Of a stretch of DNA of 64,000 bases, positions 25,400-33,800 are shown one piece after another. The position numbers and the translations under genes are program-made. The DNA lies in NCBI GenBank assembly GCA_036655895.1, contig JAVVPF010000007.1, forward strand, positions 1 to 64,000, in the 5' to 3' direction. Below the pieces are notes generated by a model. The model was not told where the DNA came from. It ran no database searches and saw nothing but the letters and a program-made list of their open reading frames with translations. The DNA is from Cloacibacillus sp. GTDB lineage: Bacteria; Synergistota; Synergistia; Synergistales; Synergistaceae. Numbering within the stretch: the stretch's first letter is position 1; every line of letters starts with the position of its first letter.

Positions 25400-26773
25400 T
25401 TAGCCAAATTGAGATGGTATGTCAAATGCCGCACAGAGCGCGCGCACCGATTCGTCAATCTTGTCTTCCGGCGTCGCCGCAAAAAAGAGCAGCAGCTCTC
25501 CGGAGGCTCCGTCCGGCTGCCAATCTACGGCGATGCCGGCCGCGTCAGCTCTTTCCCGCAGCACGTGCGCCTGCTCTTGGAAGCGTAGCGCGTATGAGGT
25601 GGCCGTCTCCAGCAGCCGGAAGGAGGCCTGCGCTCCGAAATATTTTTCAAGCGCCGCCGCCATGAGCCGGCTTTTTCTGAGGTATGCCTTCCTGCTTCGC
25701 CTCAGGTGGCGTTCAAGATGGCCCTCTTTGATGTACGTGGCAAGCGCCAGCTGTTCCACCTTGCTTGCGGTCTGGTCGTAAAGCTCCGCCTTCGCCGCGC
25801 AGTCCGCGGAAAGCGTCTGAGGCAGCGCCATGTAGGCTATGCGTACGGAGGGCAGCAAAAGCTGCGAAAAACTGCCGATGTAGACGATGTTTTCCGGCGC
25901 GAGCGGCTGCATCGCGGGCATAGGCCTGTTGCAGTAACGGAGTTCGCCGTTGTAGTCGTCTTCGACGATGAGCCGCGCCGTGCCCCGCGCCCAGCCGCAG
26001 AGCATGGCGCGCCGCGCCGCCGTTTCCCCAAGAGGACTCGGCGCGTGCTTCGACGATATCTCAATATAGAGCCGGGCCTCCGCAAGCGCCTCTTTAAGAC
26101 TGTTTTCTCCCGCGGCGGTCGTCACCTGCCAGCCGTTGTCCGCAAGCACGCGTTCGGCCTGCTCAAAGCCGGGCCGCTCGATTACTGCCGTGCCCGCACC
26201 TCCGATGGCCCTCAAAAGCAGCGACAGCAGCTCCTGCGTGCCGGAGCCTACTATAATGTTTTTCCATGAGCATGCAACGCCCCTCGCCTTGTAGACGTAT
26301 GACGAAAGTTCCCTGCGCAGAGCCTCCTCGCCGCACGGCTCTCCGCGCGATATTATTTCGCCACGCTCTTTAAGCGCCGCCCTCAGGCATTTACTCCACA
26401 GCTCTATGTCGGCAAGAGCAGGGTCAACGCGCCCCGTGCGGAAATCGCAGCGGATGTTTTTTGCGCCGCCTCCGCCTATGGCGCTTTGCTTCCCGCCCTC
26501 CCGCTTTGAGCGCCGCGCTGTGAAGTAACCGCTCTTCGGGCGGCTTTCGATGTAGCCCTCAATAAGAAGCTGCGCGTAGGCGTTTTCAACCGGCGAGCGG
26601 CTTACGCCAAGGCCTCCGGCCATTTCCCGTATCGAAGGCAGACGAGTGCCTGCTTGAGCGGCGCCGCCTTCTATCCACGCGGCAAGCTCGTCGTATATCT
26701 GTCTCCAAAGCGCCACGCCGCAGCCTGCGTCTATCCTGATAAAGTCGAAGATCATCATGTCACCATCTGTCAT
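25400..26773 (-). CDS. pdxR: MocR-type regulator (GntR-aminotransferase fusion), probable PdxR
   Basis: A 457-residue fusion of an N-terminal GntR winged helix (about 20-90; GTRLPSIREMAGGLGVSRSPVENAY) and a C-terminal fold-type I aminotransferase-like domain used to sense pyridoxal phosphate; the lysine-region GSFSQLLLPSVRIAY differs from active enzymes, where SKSLAPG-like motifs occur, though Ser/Arg contacts remain. It is divergent from pdxS, and the gap holds promoter and repeats, the classic PdxR-pdxST layout. It should activate pdxST when PLP is scarce. ATG 26773 lacks a ribosome site; ATG 26758 (giving MMIFDF) may be the true start. Confidence 0.88.
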   Translation of the reverse strand: MTDGDMMIFDFIRIDAGCGVALWRQIYDELAAWIEGGAAQAGTRLPSIREMAGGLGVSRSPVENAYAQLLIEGYIESRPKSGYFTARRSKREGGKQSAIGGGGAKNIRCDFRTGRVDPALADIELWSKCLRAALKERGEIISRGEPCGEEALRRELSSYVYKARGVACSWKNIIVGSGTQELLSLLLRAIGGAGTAVIERPGFEQAERVLADNGWQVTTAAGENSLKEALAEARLYIEISSKHAPSPLGETAARRAMLCGWARGTARLIVEDDYNGELRYCNRPMPAMQPLAPENIVYIGSFSQLLLPSVRIAYMALPQTLSADCAAKAELYDQTASKVEQLALATYIKEGHLERHLRRSRKAYLRKSRLMAAALEKYFGAQASFRLLETATSYALRFQEQAHVLRERADAAGIAVDWQPDGASGELLLFFAATPEDKIDESVRALCAAFDIPSQFG

Positions 26774-26826
26774 TGTAAATTAATTGATATTTATACATTG
26801 CACCAATGACAATTTTATCATATAAA
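26768..26826 (+). promoter_or_regulatory. pdxS promoter and candidate PdxR operator
   Basis: TTGCAC (26798-26803) and TATAAA (26821-26826) are 17 bases apart. CATTG occurs at 26771-26775 and 26796-26800 as direct repeats 25 bases apart, and its complement CAATG at 26804-26808; TGTCATTG (26768-26775) also pairs with CAATGACA (26804-26811). MocR regulators are known to use spaced direct repeats next to their target promoter. Confidence 0.62.
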
Positions 26827-26871
26827 AGAGTCAGCACAGCTGTGAAATACTTTTTAAGGAAGTCTACTGCA

Positions 26872-27750
26872 ATGACGACAAATGAACAGATCAAACTAAA
26901 CCGCGGCCTGGCCCAGATGCTCAAAGGCGGCGTAATAATGGATGTCACTACGCCGGAGCAGGCGCAGATAGCGGAGGCGGCGGGCGCCTGCGCGGTGATG
27001 GCGCTTGAGCGTATTCCGGCGGATATCCGCGCGGCGGGCGGAGTGTCGCGTATGAGCGACCCGATGATGATAAGGGGCATCCAGCGCGCCGTCTCGATAC
27101 CGGTGATGGCGAAATGCCGCATCGGACACTTTGCCGAGGCGCAGATACTGGAGGCGATCGATATCGACTATATCGACGAGAGCGAGGTGCTTAGCCCGGC
27201 GGATGACCGTTGTCACATCGACAAGACGAAGTTTCGCGCCCCATTCGTCTGCGGCGCGAGAAACCTCTCCGAGGCGCTGCGGCGCATTGCAGAGGGAGCC
27301 TCGATGATACGGACGAAGGGGGAGCCTGGCACTGGCGACGTTGTGCAGGCGGTGCGCCACATGCGGGCCGTGCAGTCGGAGTTGGCGCGAGTGTCGGCAA
27401 TGCGCGCGGACGAACTGTTTGAGGCGGCGAAGGAGCTTGCGGTGCCGTGCGAACTGCTCTTTGAGGTGCACGAAAGCGGCAGGCTGCCTGTTGTAAATTT
27501 CGCGGCGGGCGGCATAGCCACTCCGGCGGACGCGTCGCTTATGATGCAGTTGGGCGCGGAGGGCGTCTTTGTCGGAAGCGGCATCTTCAAGTCCGGCAAC
27601 CCTGAAAAACGCGCGGTGGCTATCGTACAGGCCGTCACAAACTACAAGGACGCAAAACTGCTTGCCTCCGTCTCCGAGGATTTGGGCGGCGCTATGGTTG
27701 GGCTCAACGAAAGCGAAGTAGCTCTGCTCATGGCGGAGCGCGGAAAATAA
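26872..27750 (+). CDS. pdxS: pyridoxal 5'-phosphate synthase subunit PdxS
   Basis: Forms PLP from ribose 5-phosphate, glyceraldehyde 3-phosphate and ammonia. The 292-residue TIM-barrel protein has family markers [35 protein letters not shown], the lysine in VMAKCRIGH, and [14 protein letters not shown] and [16 protein letters not shown] 26872 with AAGGAAG upstream is used; an ATG at 26806 would begin near the -35 region and is rejected. The stop overlaps pdxT by one base. Regulated by the divergent MocR-type protein. Confidence 0.97.
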   Translation: MTTNEQIKLNRGLAQMLKGGVIMDVTTPEQAQIAEAAGACAVMALERIPADIRAAGGVSRMSDPMMIRGIQRAVSIPVMAKCRIGHFAEAQILEAIDIDYIDESEVLSPADDRCHIDKTKFRAPFVCGARNLSEALRRIAEGASMIRTKGEPGTGDVVQAVRHMRAVQSELARVSAMRADELFEAAKELAVPCELLFEVHESGRLPVVNFAAGGIATPADASLMMQLGAEGVFVGSGIFKSGNPEKRAVAIVQAVTNYKDAKLLASVSEDLGGAMVGLNESEVALLMAERGK

Positions 27751-28325
27751 TGAGCAGCGGGCCGAAGGTTGGCGTTTTGGCCGTGCAGGGCGCCTTTGCG
27801 GAGCACTGCGCGGCGCTTGAAAAATTGGGCGCGCGGGCCGTCGAGCTTCACGCTCTCCGCGACATAGAGGGTATTGACGCGCTGATACTGCCGGGCGGCG
27901 AAAGTACGACGCAGGGGCGGCTTCTGCGTTCTACGGGTCTTTTTGCTCCGCTTAAAAAACGCATAGAAGAGGGAATGCCAGTCTGGGGCACTTGCGCCGG
28001 CATGATACTGCTTGCTTCGCGTATAGAAAACGATGTGGCGCGGCATTTTTCGGTGATGGATATAACCGTCGGCAGAAACGGCTACGGCAGGCAGCTGTCA
28101 AGCTTTAGCGCGCGCGGCTGCTTTGCGGGGACAGAAAATATTGAGATGCCCTTCATACGCGCCCCTAAGATAACGGCCATAGGCGCGGGCGTAGAGATAC
28201 TTTCGGAATACGGCGGCTTTGCCGTGGCCGTTCGCGAAAAAAATATGCTGGCTTCTGCCTTTCATCCTGAAATAACGCAAGAGCTTTGCGTCCACGAATA
28301 TTTTTTGTCTATGATAAAGCCGTGA
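27750..28325 (+). CDS. pdxT: pyridoxal 5'-phosphate synthase glutaminase subunit PdxT
   Basis: Releases ammonia from glutamine and passes it to PdxS. It is a class I glutamine amidotransferase of 191 residues with the nucleophile elbow WGTCAGMILLA (Cys near residue 78), LPGGESTTQGRLLR and the His-Glu pair in AFHPEITQ near the end. ATG overlaps the pdxS stop (TAATG), so the two are translationally coupled. Confidence 0.96.
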   Translation: MSSGPKVGVLAVQGAFAEHCAALEKLGARAVELHALRDIEGIDALILPGGESTTQGRLLRSTGLFAPLKKRIEEGMPVWGTCAGMILLASRIENDVARHFSVMDITVGRNGYGRQLSSFSARGCFAGTENIEMPFIRAPKITAIGAGVEILSEYGGFAVAVREKNMLASAFHPEITQELCVHEYFLSMIKP

Positions 28326-28334
28326 GGCAAAAAA

Positions 28335-28360
28335 CAGGGCGTCCCTCGTGGGACGCCCTG
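28335..28360. terminator. terminator between pdxT and the Mop gene
   Basis: A perfect 11-bp stem CAGGGCGTCCC/GGGACGCCCTG with a TCGT loop. A run of six A on its left gives T6 for the minus strand, so it is strong for the Mop gene and weaker for pdxT. Confidence 0.85.
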
Positions 28361-28404
28361 CACCTTTATACGAACGCCGTTGCCGACGTTGGTTTTTACG
28401 AGAG

Positions 28405-28833
28405 CTATTCTTTTACGCCGATCATTACGTCGGAGGCCTTGATGATGGCAGCCGCCTTTACTCCGGCCGCAAGCGCCAGTCTTTCCGCGCTTGCCATTGT
28501 GATGATGGAGGCTATCTCCTCGCCGCTTTCAAGCGTGATCAGAACTTCCGCGTTCACCGCGCCGTGGTTTACGGCGGCAACCGTGCCTTTGAGCTGGTTG
28601 CGCGCGGAGAGCCTGAGGCCGCCCGGTTCTTCGCCTATCATCACGTTGGAGGCTTTGATCACGGCGTAGACCTCTTTTCCGGCTTCAAGTCCCAAACTGT
28701 CCGAGCTTGCCGTCGTGATTATCGAAGTGAGAAGCGTTCCCTTTTCGAGGCGCATATCTATCTCATTGTTGACCGCGCCCTTTTTTACCTCTGTAACTGT
28801 CGCCTTTAGCTGATTGCGTGCGCTTAGCTGCAT
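28405..28833 (-). CDS. molbindin with two Mop/TOBE domains
   Basis: A 142-residue cytoplasmic protein made of two Mop repeats (about 1-70 and 72-142). Each starts LSARNQLKxTV, the molybdate/tungstate-binding signature, and ends VIKAS-x-VMIG, and they are separated by EEPGG. Such di-Mop proteins store or buffer molybdate. No molybdate transporter lies next to it here, but a MOSC-domain gene is 2.3 kb away. GGAGG precedes the start. A terminator follows. Confidence 0.92.
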   Translation of the reverse strand: MQLSARNQLKATVTEVKKGAVNNEIDMRLEKGTLLTSIITTASSDSLGLEAGKEVYAVIKASNVMIGEEPGGLRLSARNQLKGTVAAVNHGAVNAEVLITLESGEEIASIITMASAERLALAAGVKAAAIIKASDVMIGVKE

Positions 28834-28884
28834 GATTTTTTCCTCCTTGTGGTTTAGTCTTATTATTATAACGTAACGTGCGGT

Positions 28885-30957
28885 TTATTTAAACCGAGTT
28901 GCACGTGTGGAGTTTAGAATGGCAAGCAGCGCCACCCCGACGTCGGCGAATACCGCCTCCCAAAGCCCGGCAAGCCCCGCTATTCCCAGTATAAGGAAGG
29001 CGCCCTTTACGCCAAGCGCCATTACTACGTTTTCCCATACGATTATTCTTGTTTTTTTCGCGATCCGCAGCAGTTCCGCCACCTTTGACGGCGAGTCGTC
29101 GAGAATCACGGCGTCCGCCGCTTCGACCGCAACCTGCGAGCCAAAGCCGCCCATTGCGATGCCCGTCTCCGATGTGACGAGCACGGGGCCGTCGTTCACG
29201 CCGTCTCCGACGTATATAGTTTTTTTAGTGTCGCCGCCGCATAGCTCTTTCAGCGCGTCAACCTTGTCGCCCGGCAGCAGTTCCGCCTTGAATCCGTCAA
29301 GCTTCACGGCTGCCGCTACGCTCGCCGCAGTCTCTCTGCGGTCTCCGGTCAGCATATAGACGTTTCTTATGCCAAGCTCGTGCAGCTCGCGCACTGTGCG
29401 CGCCGCGTCGTCACGGATGGAGTCGGCAACGATTATAGAGCCGATGTATTTTTCGTTCTTCACGACGTGGACGATCGTTCCGTGCCCTTCGACTTCGGGC
29501 GCTTTCACGCCGTATTCGTCAAGCAGAGCAGCATTGCCCGCGAGTATCGTAACTTGCCCCTCTTTATAGATCATTCCCCTGCCGGGCGCCTGAGTTATGG
29601 AAGCTCCGGCCGGCAGAGGATGTTCCCCCGCCGCAGCCGATATTGCGGCCGCCACCGGGTGCGTCGAGCCGCTTTCGGCAAGCGCCGCCGCCTCAAGCAG
29701 CTCCTCGCAGGTTACGCCGCAGGCTGGCGCAATCTTTGCGATGGTGAACTTGCCGTAGGTGAGCGTGCCGGTCTTGTCAAAGACGGCTATCTCGACGTTT
29801 CCAACGGCGTCGAAGACGTTCGCCCCCTTGACGAGGATGCCGTTCTTCGAGGCGGCGCCGATGCCGCCGAAATATCCAAGAGGGATGGAGATGACGAGCG
29901 CGCAGGGGCACGAGATGACCAGAAGCACCAGACCGCGGTATATCCACTCATGCCACGTGCCGTGGCCCAAAAGCGGAGGCAGCGTCATTACGGCGGAGGC
30001 GAGGAAAAAGACCGCCGGCGTGTACCATTTCGAGAACCGCGTTATAAAGCGTTCCGTCGGCGATTTATGTTCGACCGCCTGCTGCACCATCTCCAGCATC
30101 CTCGAGATGGTGGAATCCTCAAACGGGCCGGCCGCGCGTATCAGCAGCACGCCGTCCAGCGAGAGCGTACCGCCGTGCACCCTTGCGCCTGCGGAAGAAT
30201 ACACGGGCATAGATTCGCCAGTTATAGCAGATGCGTCTATCTGCGCGGCGCCGCTGATTATCTCGCCGTCGATTGGTATTATTTCCCCCGGCAGCACCTG
30301 CACTATGTCGCCTTCCGCTATTTCCCCCGGGTCCGTATCTATTATTTTGTCGTCCACCACAAGACGCGCTGTCATCGGTTTCTGGGCCAGCAGCGCCTTT
30401 ATGGAACGGCGCGAGTTTGATGAGGCGCGCTCCTGAAAGGCCTCGCCCAGCCTGTAAAAGAGCATGACGCCCACAGCCTCCGACATCTCGCCTATGGCAA
30501 GAGCCGCAAGCGTAGCGCCGCCCATCAGCGTGAACTCGTTGAAGAGGTCTCTGCGCACGACGGCGCGCAGCATCTGGCGCAGCACAGTCCAGCCCGTGGC
30601 CGCGTAGAGCGCGACAAAGAGCGCGTCAAAAGCCCATTTAGGGGCTATGCCGGGCGCAAATTCCTCCGCGGCAAGCGCCGCGAGAAAAATAGCGCCGCAT
30701 ACCGCAAGAAAAATCAGCTCGCGCCGAAATTCGCCTTGCTCCTCTTTCTCGTCGGCTTCGTTTTCCGCAAATATATTGTCAACTACGTGGCACGAGGCGC
30801 AGCCGCAGGCCGTGTCGTGTCCGTGCACATGGTGGTGCGCGCACTCGACATCTTCACAGGCGCCGCAGCGTTCGGCGCTTTCTGCGCAGTGTTCGTGCGT
30901 GTGGACGTGCTCCTCTTCGTGACAATGTTTATCTTCGTGCTCGTGATTGCAGCTCAT
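28885..30957 (-). CDS. CPC-type heavy-metal P-type ATPase (Zn/Cd/Pb type)
   Basis: A 690-residue metal-exporting ATPase of the inner membrane. The ion-site motif is SCPCALVISIPLG, and DKTGTLT carries the phosphorylated Asp near residue 393; TGES, HP in SGSTHPVAAAI and GDGVND are also present. Instead of ordinary HMA domains, the first 60 residues form a His/Cys-rich metal-binding tail with repeated His-Glu and C-x2-C elements. The CPC motif with this tail suggests Zn2+, Cd2+ or Pb2+ export. No metalloregulator gene is adjacent. GGAGG lies upstream of the start. Confidence 0.92.
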   Translation of the reverse strand: MSCNHEHEDKHCHEEEHVHTHEHCAESAERCGACEDVECAHHHVHGHDTACGCASCHVVDNIFAENEADEKEEQGEFRRELIFLAVCGAIFLAALAAEEFAPGIAPKWAFDALFVALYAATGWTVLRQMLRAVVRRDLFNEFTLMGGATLAALAIGEMSEAVGVMLFYRLGEAFQERASSNSRRSIKALLAQKPMTARLVVDDKIIDTDPGEIAEGDIVQVLPGEIIPIDGEIISGAAQIDASAITGESMPVYSSAGARVHGGTLSLDGVLLIRAAGPFEDSTISRMLEMVQQAVEHKSPTERFITRFSKWYTPAVFFLASAVMTLPPLLGHGTWHEWIYRGLVLLVISCPCALVISIPLGYFGGIGAASKNGILVKGANVFDAVGNVEIAVFDKTGTLTYGKFTIAKIAPACGVTCEELLEAAALAESGSTHPVAAAISAAAGEHPLPAGASITQAPGRGMIYKEGQVTILAGNAALLDEYGVKAPEVEGHGTIVHVVKNEKYIGSIIVADSIRDDAARTVRELHELGIRNVYMLTGDRRETAASVAAAVKLDGFKAELLPGDKVDALKELCGGDTKKTIYVGDGVNDGPVLVTSETGIAMGGFGSQVAVEAADAVILDDSPSKVAELLRIAKKTRIIVWENVVMALGVKGAFLILGIAGLAGLWEAVFADVGVALLAILNSTRATRFK

Positions 30958-30994
30958 TTTGCCTTTGTTCCTCCAGTTTCGTGCGTAAACAGTT

Positions 30995-31022
30995 AAAAAA
31001 AAGAGCCGCTTGAGAGCGGCTC
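30995..31022 (-). terminator. terminator of the isc-MOSC operon
   Basis: GAGCCGCT/AGCGGCTC (31003-31010 with 31015-31022) with loop TGAG, followed on the minus strand by eight T. It lies 12 bases after the MOSC stop codon. Confidence 0.9.
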
Positions 31023-31033
31023 ATAAAATCAAC

Positions 31034-31483
31034 TTAAGCAAATTCTATCGTGTCGCCTGTTTTTACCGTGCCGCCCTTGATCACCTTAGTGAAGATGCCC
31101 TTCTTCGGCATGATGCACTCGCCGGTTTTTTTGAAGACCTCGCAGTGCGAATGGCATTCCTTGCCTATCTGAGAGACCTCCAGCAGCGTCTCGCCGACCT
31201 TCAGCATGTCGCCTATTTTGAGCTGGCTCAAGTCGAAACCCTCCGTTGTGAGGTTTTCGGCGAAGCTGCCCGGGATAAGGTCCGGCAGTTTTTCCATCAT
31301 CGTGCGGATGTCCTCCATTGAAATGAGGCTCACCTGGCGGTGCATGAAGCCCTTGTGCGCGTCGCCCTCGATGCCCAGCCCTTCGACCAGCAGTCCGCGG
31401 CCCACATCGTGCTTTATCATGCCCTTTTCCGGTGCGGTGCAGACGGCGATTATCTTTCCGCGCGCTTCTTTATTCTGCGACAC
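31034..31483 (-). CDS. MOSC-domain protein
   Basis: A 149-residue MOSC domain related to the C-terminus of molybdenum cofactor sulfurase. It has KHDVGRGLLVEGLGIEGDAH, RQVSLISMEDI, GSFAENLTTEGFDL and the conserved Cys region IGKECHSHCEVFKKTGECIM. The start is read as GTG 31483, with GGGGGA about eight bases upstream, which overlaps the end of iscU by 14 bases; an in-frame extension of 54 residues lies inside iscU and is basic and unlikely. Being last in an iscR-iscS-iscU operon, it may take sulfur from IscS for molybdenum cofactor or another sulfur transfer. Confidence 0.83.
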   Translation of the reverse strand: MSQNKEARGKIIAVCTAPEKGMIKHDVGRGLLVEGLGIEGDAHKGFMHRQVSLISMEDIRTMMEKLPDLIPGSFAENLTTEGFDLSQLKIGDMLKVGETLLEVSQIGKECHSHCEVFKKTGECIMPKKGIFTKVIKGGTVKTGDTIEFA

Positions 31484-31964
31484 GGTGATCGTCCCCCACG
31501 AATCTTTCTTCTTCCTCTTCCTGCTGAGTGCCGTCGGCGCCCTCGTTAGTAATTGTGTTCTTCGGAGGCTTGAAGCCCTCTGGAAGCTTTCCGTCGCGGC
31601 GCATGTAATAATCGGCCACCGCGGCCTCAATGCCCTCCTGCGCAAGCAGCGAGCAGTGCAGCTTTACGGGCGGCAGTCCGCCAAGTTCGTCCGCTACCTC
31701 TTTGTTTGTTATCTTGAGCGCGTTTTCTATCGTTCTGCCCTTTGCCAGCTCCGTCACCATCGAGCTGGTGGCGATAGCTGCGGCGCAGCCGAAGGTCTCA
31801 AACTTGATGTCTTCGATAACCTCGGTCTTGGGATCTATTTTAAGATATATCTTCATTACGTCGCCGCAGGTGGGGTTGCCCACTTCGCCTATGGCCGAGG
31901 CGTCTTCCATCTTTCCTGAGTTGCGCGGATTCATAAAATAATCTATTACCTTCTGATTGTACAT
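31470..31964 (-). CDS. iscU: Fe-S cluster scaffold IscU/NifU-N
   Basis: A 164-residue scaffold on which IscS builds Fe-S clusters. Three cluster Cys are visible in GNPTCGD, ETFGCAAA and KLHCSLLAQE, with the Asp after the first. After the normal end of the domain (about residue 125) there is an unusual 40-residue tail, KPPKNTITNEGADG and then an acidic run ending FVGDDHRVAE, which has no counterpart in the short family members. AGGAGA precedes the start. The tail overlaps the start of the MOSC gene. Confidence 0.93.
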   Translation of the reverse strand: MYNQKVIDYFMNPRNSGKMEDASAIGEVGNPTCGDVMKIYLKIDPKTEVIEDIKFETFGCAAAIATSSMVTELAKGRTIENALKITNKEVADELGGLPPVKLHCSLLAQEGIEAAVADYYMRRDGKLPEGFKPPKNTITNEGADGTQQEEEEERFVGDDHRVAE

Positions 31965-31991
31965 GTTTTCATCTCCTGTATATCAAATCTT

Positions 31992-33173
31992 TTATTTTTT
32001 ATTGTAGAAGGGCGACATCGCGCGGAGCTTTTCAACGATGACGGGGAACTTCTCCAGCACGTAGTCGATGTCTTCCTTTGTAGTGTCGTGGCTCATCGTA
32101 AGGCGGACGGAGCCGTGCGCGGTGGTGTGGTCGATGCCCGTCGCAAGCAGCACGTAGCTGGGTTCAAGGCTTCCCGAGGTGCAGGCAGATCCGCTTGAGG
32201 CTGCGATGCCCGCCGCATCAAGAAGCAGCAGCATCCCTTCGCCTTCGATATACTTCACAGTGAAGCTTGTGTGGAAGGGAAGCCTCTTGTCGCCTGCCGC
32301 ACCGGTCAGGTGCGATTCCGGGATCCTTGAAAGCACGCCCTCGATGAAATAGTCGCGAAGTTCGGCAAGTTTTTTGTCCTCGCCGTTTGCAAGGCGCGCC
32401 TTTGCTATCTCCGCCGCCTCGCCGAAGCCTACTATGCCGGGGACGTTTTCCGTGCCGGAGCGGAGGCCGAACTCCTGGCCGCCGCCGTGCAGCGTCGGGA
32501 TCAGCTTGATGCCCTTGCGCACGTAAAGAGCGCCCAGCCCCTTCGGGCCGTACATCTTATGCGCCGCCATCGTCATCATGTCGATCGGAAGCTCCTGCAC
32601 GTCGATTGCGATGTGTCCCGTAGCCTGCACCGCGTCCGTATGGAACATGACGCCGTGCTTCCTGCATATTTCTCCAAGTTCCTTTATTGGCTGGATAGTG
32701 CCTATTTCATTGTTCGCAAACATTATCGAAGCAAGGATGGTGTCGGGGCGGATGGCCGCCTCCAGCTCCTTTGGGTCGACCATTCCTTTGTCGTCCACTG
32801 GCAGTATAGTATATTCAAAGCCCATCTTGCCCAGCCATTTCACCGTATCCAATATTGCGTGATGTTCGATGGCCGTTGTGATAATGTGATTTCCCTTGCC
32901 CTTTTCCTTAAGCGCCCATGCCGCGCCCTTGATGGCCAAGTTGTCCGCTTCGCTGCCCGCGCCCGTGAATACGATGTCGGTCGGCTTTGCGTTGATGAGC
33001 GACGCGACCTGCCCGCGCGCCTTGTCTATCGCCGCCCGTGATTCGCGGCCAAACTTATGCAGGCTGTTTGGGTTGCCGTACTTTTCTGAAAAATAGGGAA
33101 TCATGGCTTCTCTAACTCTGGGGTCTACCTTTGTTGTTGCTGAATTGTCCAAATACACTTCACGCGGTTCCAT
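31992..33173 (-). CDS. iscS: cysteine desulfurase IscS/NifS
   Basis: Removes sulfur from cysteine with PLP and passes it as persulfide to IscU. The 393-residue protein begins MEPREVYLDNSATTKVDP; HTDAVQATGH, the PLP lysine in AAHKMYGPKGLGALY and the catalytic Cys in SGSACTSGSLEPS are present. The longer loop before the Cys is absent or short, typical of the NifS/IscS class I. ATG 33173 is used since AGGTGA is just upstream; a GTG three codons earlier is possible. Second gene of the operon after the Rrf2 regulator. Confidence 0.95.
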   Translation of the reverse strand: MEPREVYLDNSATTKVDPRVREAMIPYFSEKYGNPNSLHKFGRESRAAIDKARGQVASLINAKPTDIVFTGAGSEADNLAIKGAAWALKEKGKGNHIITTAIEHHAILDTVKWLGKMGFEYTILPVDDKGMVDPKELEAAIRPDTILASIMFANNEIGTIQPIKELGEICRKHGVMFHTDAVQATGHIAIDVQELPIDMMTMAAHKMYGPKGLGALYVRKGIKLIPTLHGGGQEFGLRSGTENVPGIVGFGEAAEIAKARLANGEDKKLAELRDYFIEGVLSRIPESHLTGAAGDKRLPFHTSFTVKYIEGEGMLLLLDAAGIAASSGSACTSGSLEPSYVLLATGIDHTTAHGSVRLTMSHDTTKEDIDYVLEKFPVIVEKLRAMSPFYNKK

Positions 33174-33199
33174 GAATATCACCTCATAGATTAAATTAT

Positions 33200-33661
33200 T
33201 TAATTATTTTTATATTTTTTGCCGCAGCGGCACTCAGGCCGGCAACAGTTATTCTCAGACTGGTTGACGAGATCGCGGAAGGTCGTTCCGTCGTAGACCG
33301 ACTCCAGAGCGACGCGCGCCTTTTCCCACAGAGGGCGGAAAACGCAGTCGTCGTAAAAGGAACAGTCGTCTTCGTCGCGCGTGGTGCATTCGACCGGCCC
33401 CAGCGGGCCCTGGACGAAGCGTATCACCTCGCCTACCGTTATTGCATCGGCAGGTTTTGCAAGAAAATATCCGCCGTCCTTGCCGCGCGCGGAATCGACA
33501 AAGCCAGCGCTCTTTAAGCTGCTCAGAATGTTTTCGAGAAAGCGCACGGGGATGCCCTGCGCCTCAGCAACCGCGCCTATCTTGCACGGGCCGTCGCTTT
33601 GACGCTTCGCCAACTCAAATATCGCCCTTAATGCGTACTGACATTTTTGTGTTATCGCCAT
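33200..33661 (-). CDS. iscR: Rrf2-family regulator, IscR-like
   Basis: A 153-residue repressor that probably senses Fe-S cluster status. The winged helix is residues 1-65 (QKCQYALRAIFELAKR, IPVRFLENILSSLKSAGFV). Three Cys lie in VECTTRDEDDCSFYDDC with spacing 7 and 5, near the IscR pattern, to bind a [2Fe-2S] cluster. A second Cys-rich tail, NCCRPECRCGKK, ends the protein and is unusual. It leads iscS, iscU and MOSC, and its promoter carries a palindrome over the -10 box, so autoregulation is likely. ATG 33661 follows GGTGAGG. Confidence 0.92.
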   Translation of the reverse strand: MAITQKCQYALRAIFELAKRQSDGPCKIGAVAEAQGIPVRFLENILSSLKSAGFVDSARGKDGGYFLAKPADAITVGEVIRFVQGPLGPVECTTRDEDDCSFYDDCVFRPLWEKARVALESVYDGTTFRDLVNQSENNCCRPECRCGKKYKNN

Positions 33662-33673
33662 TATCCTCACCTT

Positions 33674-33719
33674 CTCTACCAACTTGGTAGAGATTACAAC
33701 GGCTTCGTTTATTTGTCAA
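33674..33719 (-). promoter_or_regulatory. iscR operon promoter with palindromic operator
   Basis: On the minus strand TTGACA (33714-33719) and TAATCT (33691-33696) are 17 bases apart. A perfect 9-bp inverted repeat with one central base, CTCTACCAA-C-TTGGTAGAG (33674-33692), overlaps the -10 box and the start region. This is the expected place for self-repression by the Rrf2 regulator. Confidence 0.85.
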
Positions 33720-33800
33720 TATATCAAAAACCGATTTTAAAAAAATCGCCTCCTTATATCTTATAATAGTACAAGAAATTTCAAACAACGGGGTGCGCAG

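Noticed and set aside
29380-30420. Long open frame (346 codons) on the plus strand inside the metal ATPase gene
   Set aside because: It is antisense to a well-supported P-type ATPase with all motifs, and its translation is Arg/His-rich without family features or ribosome site.
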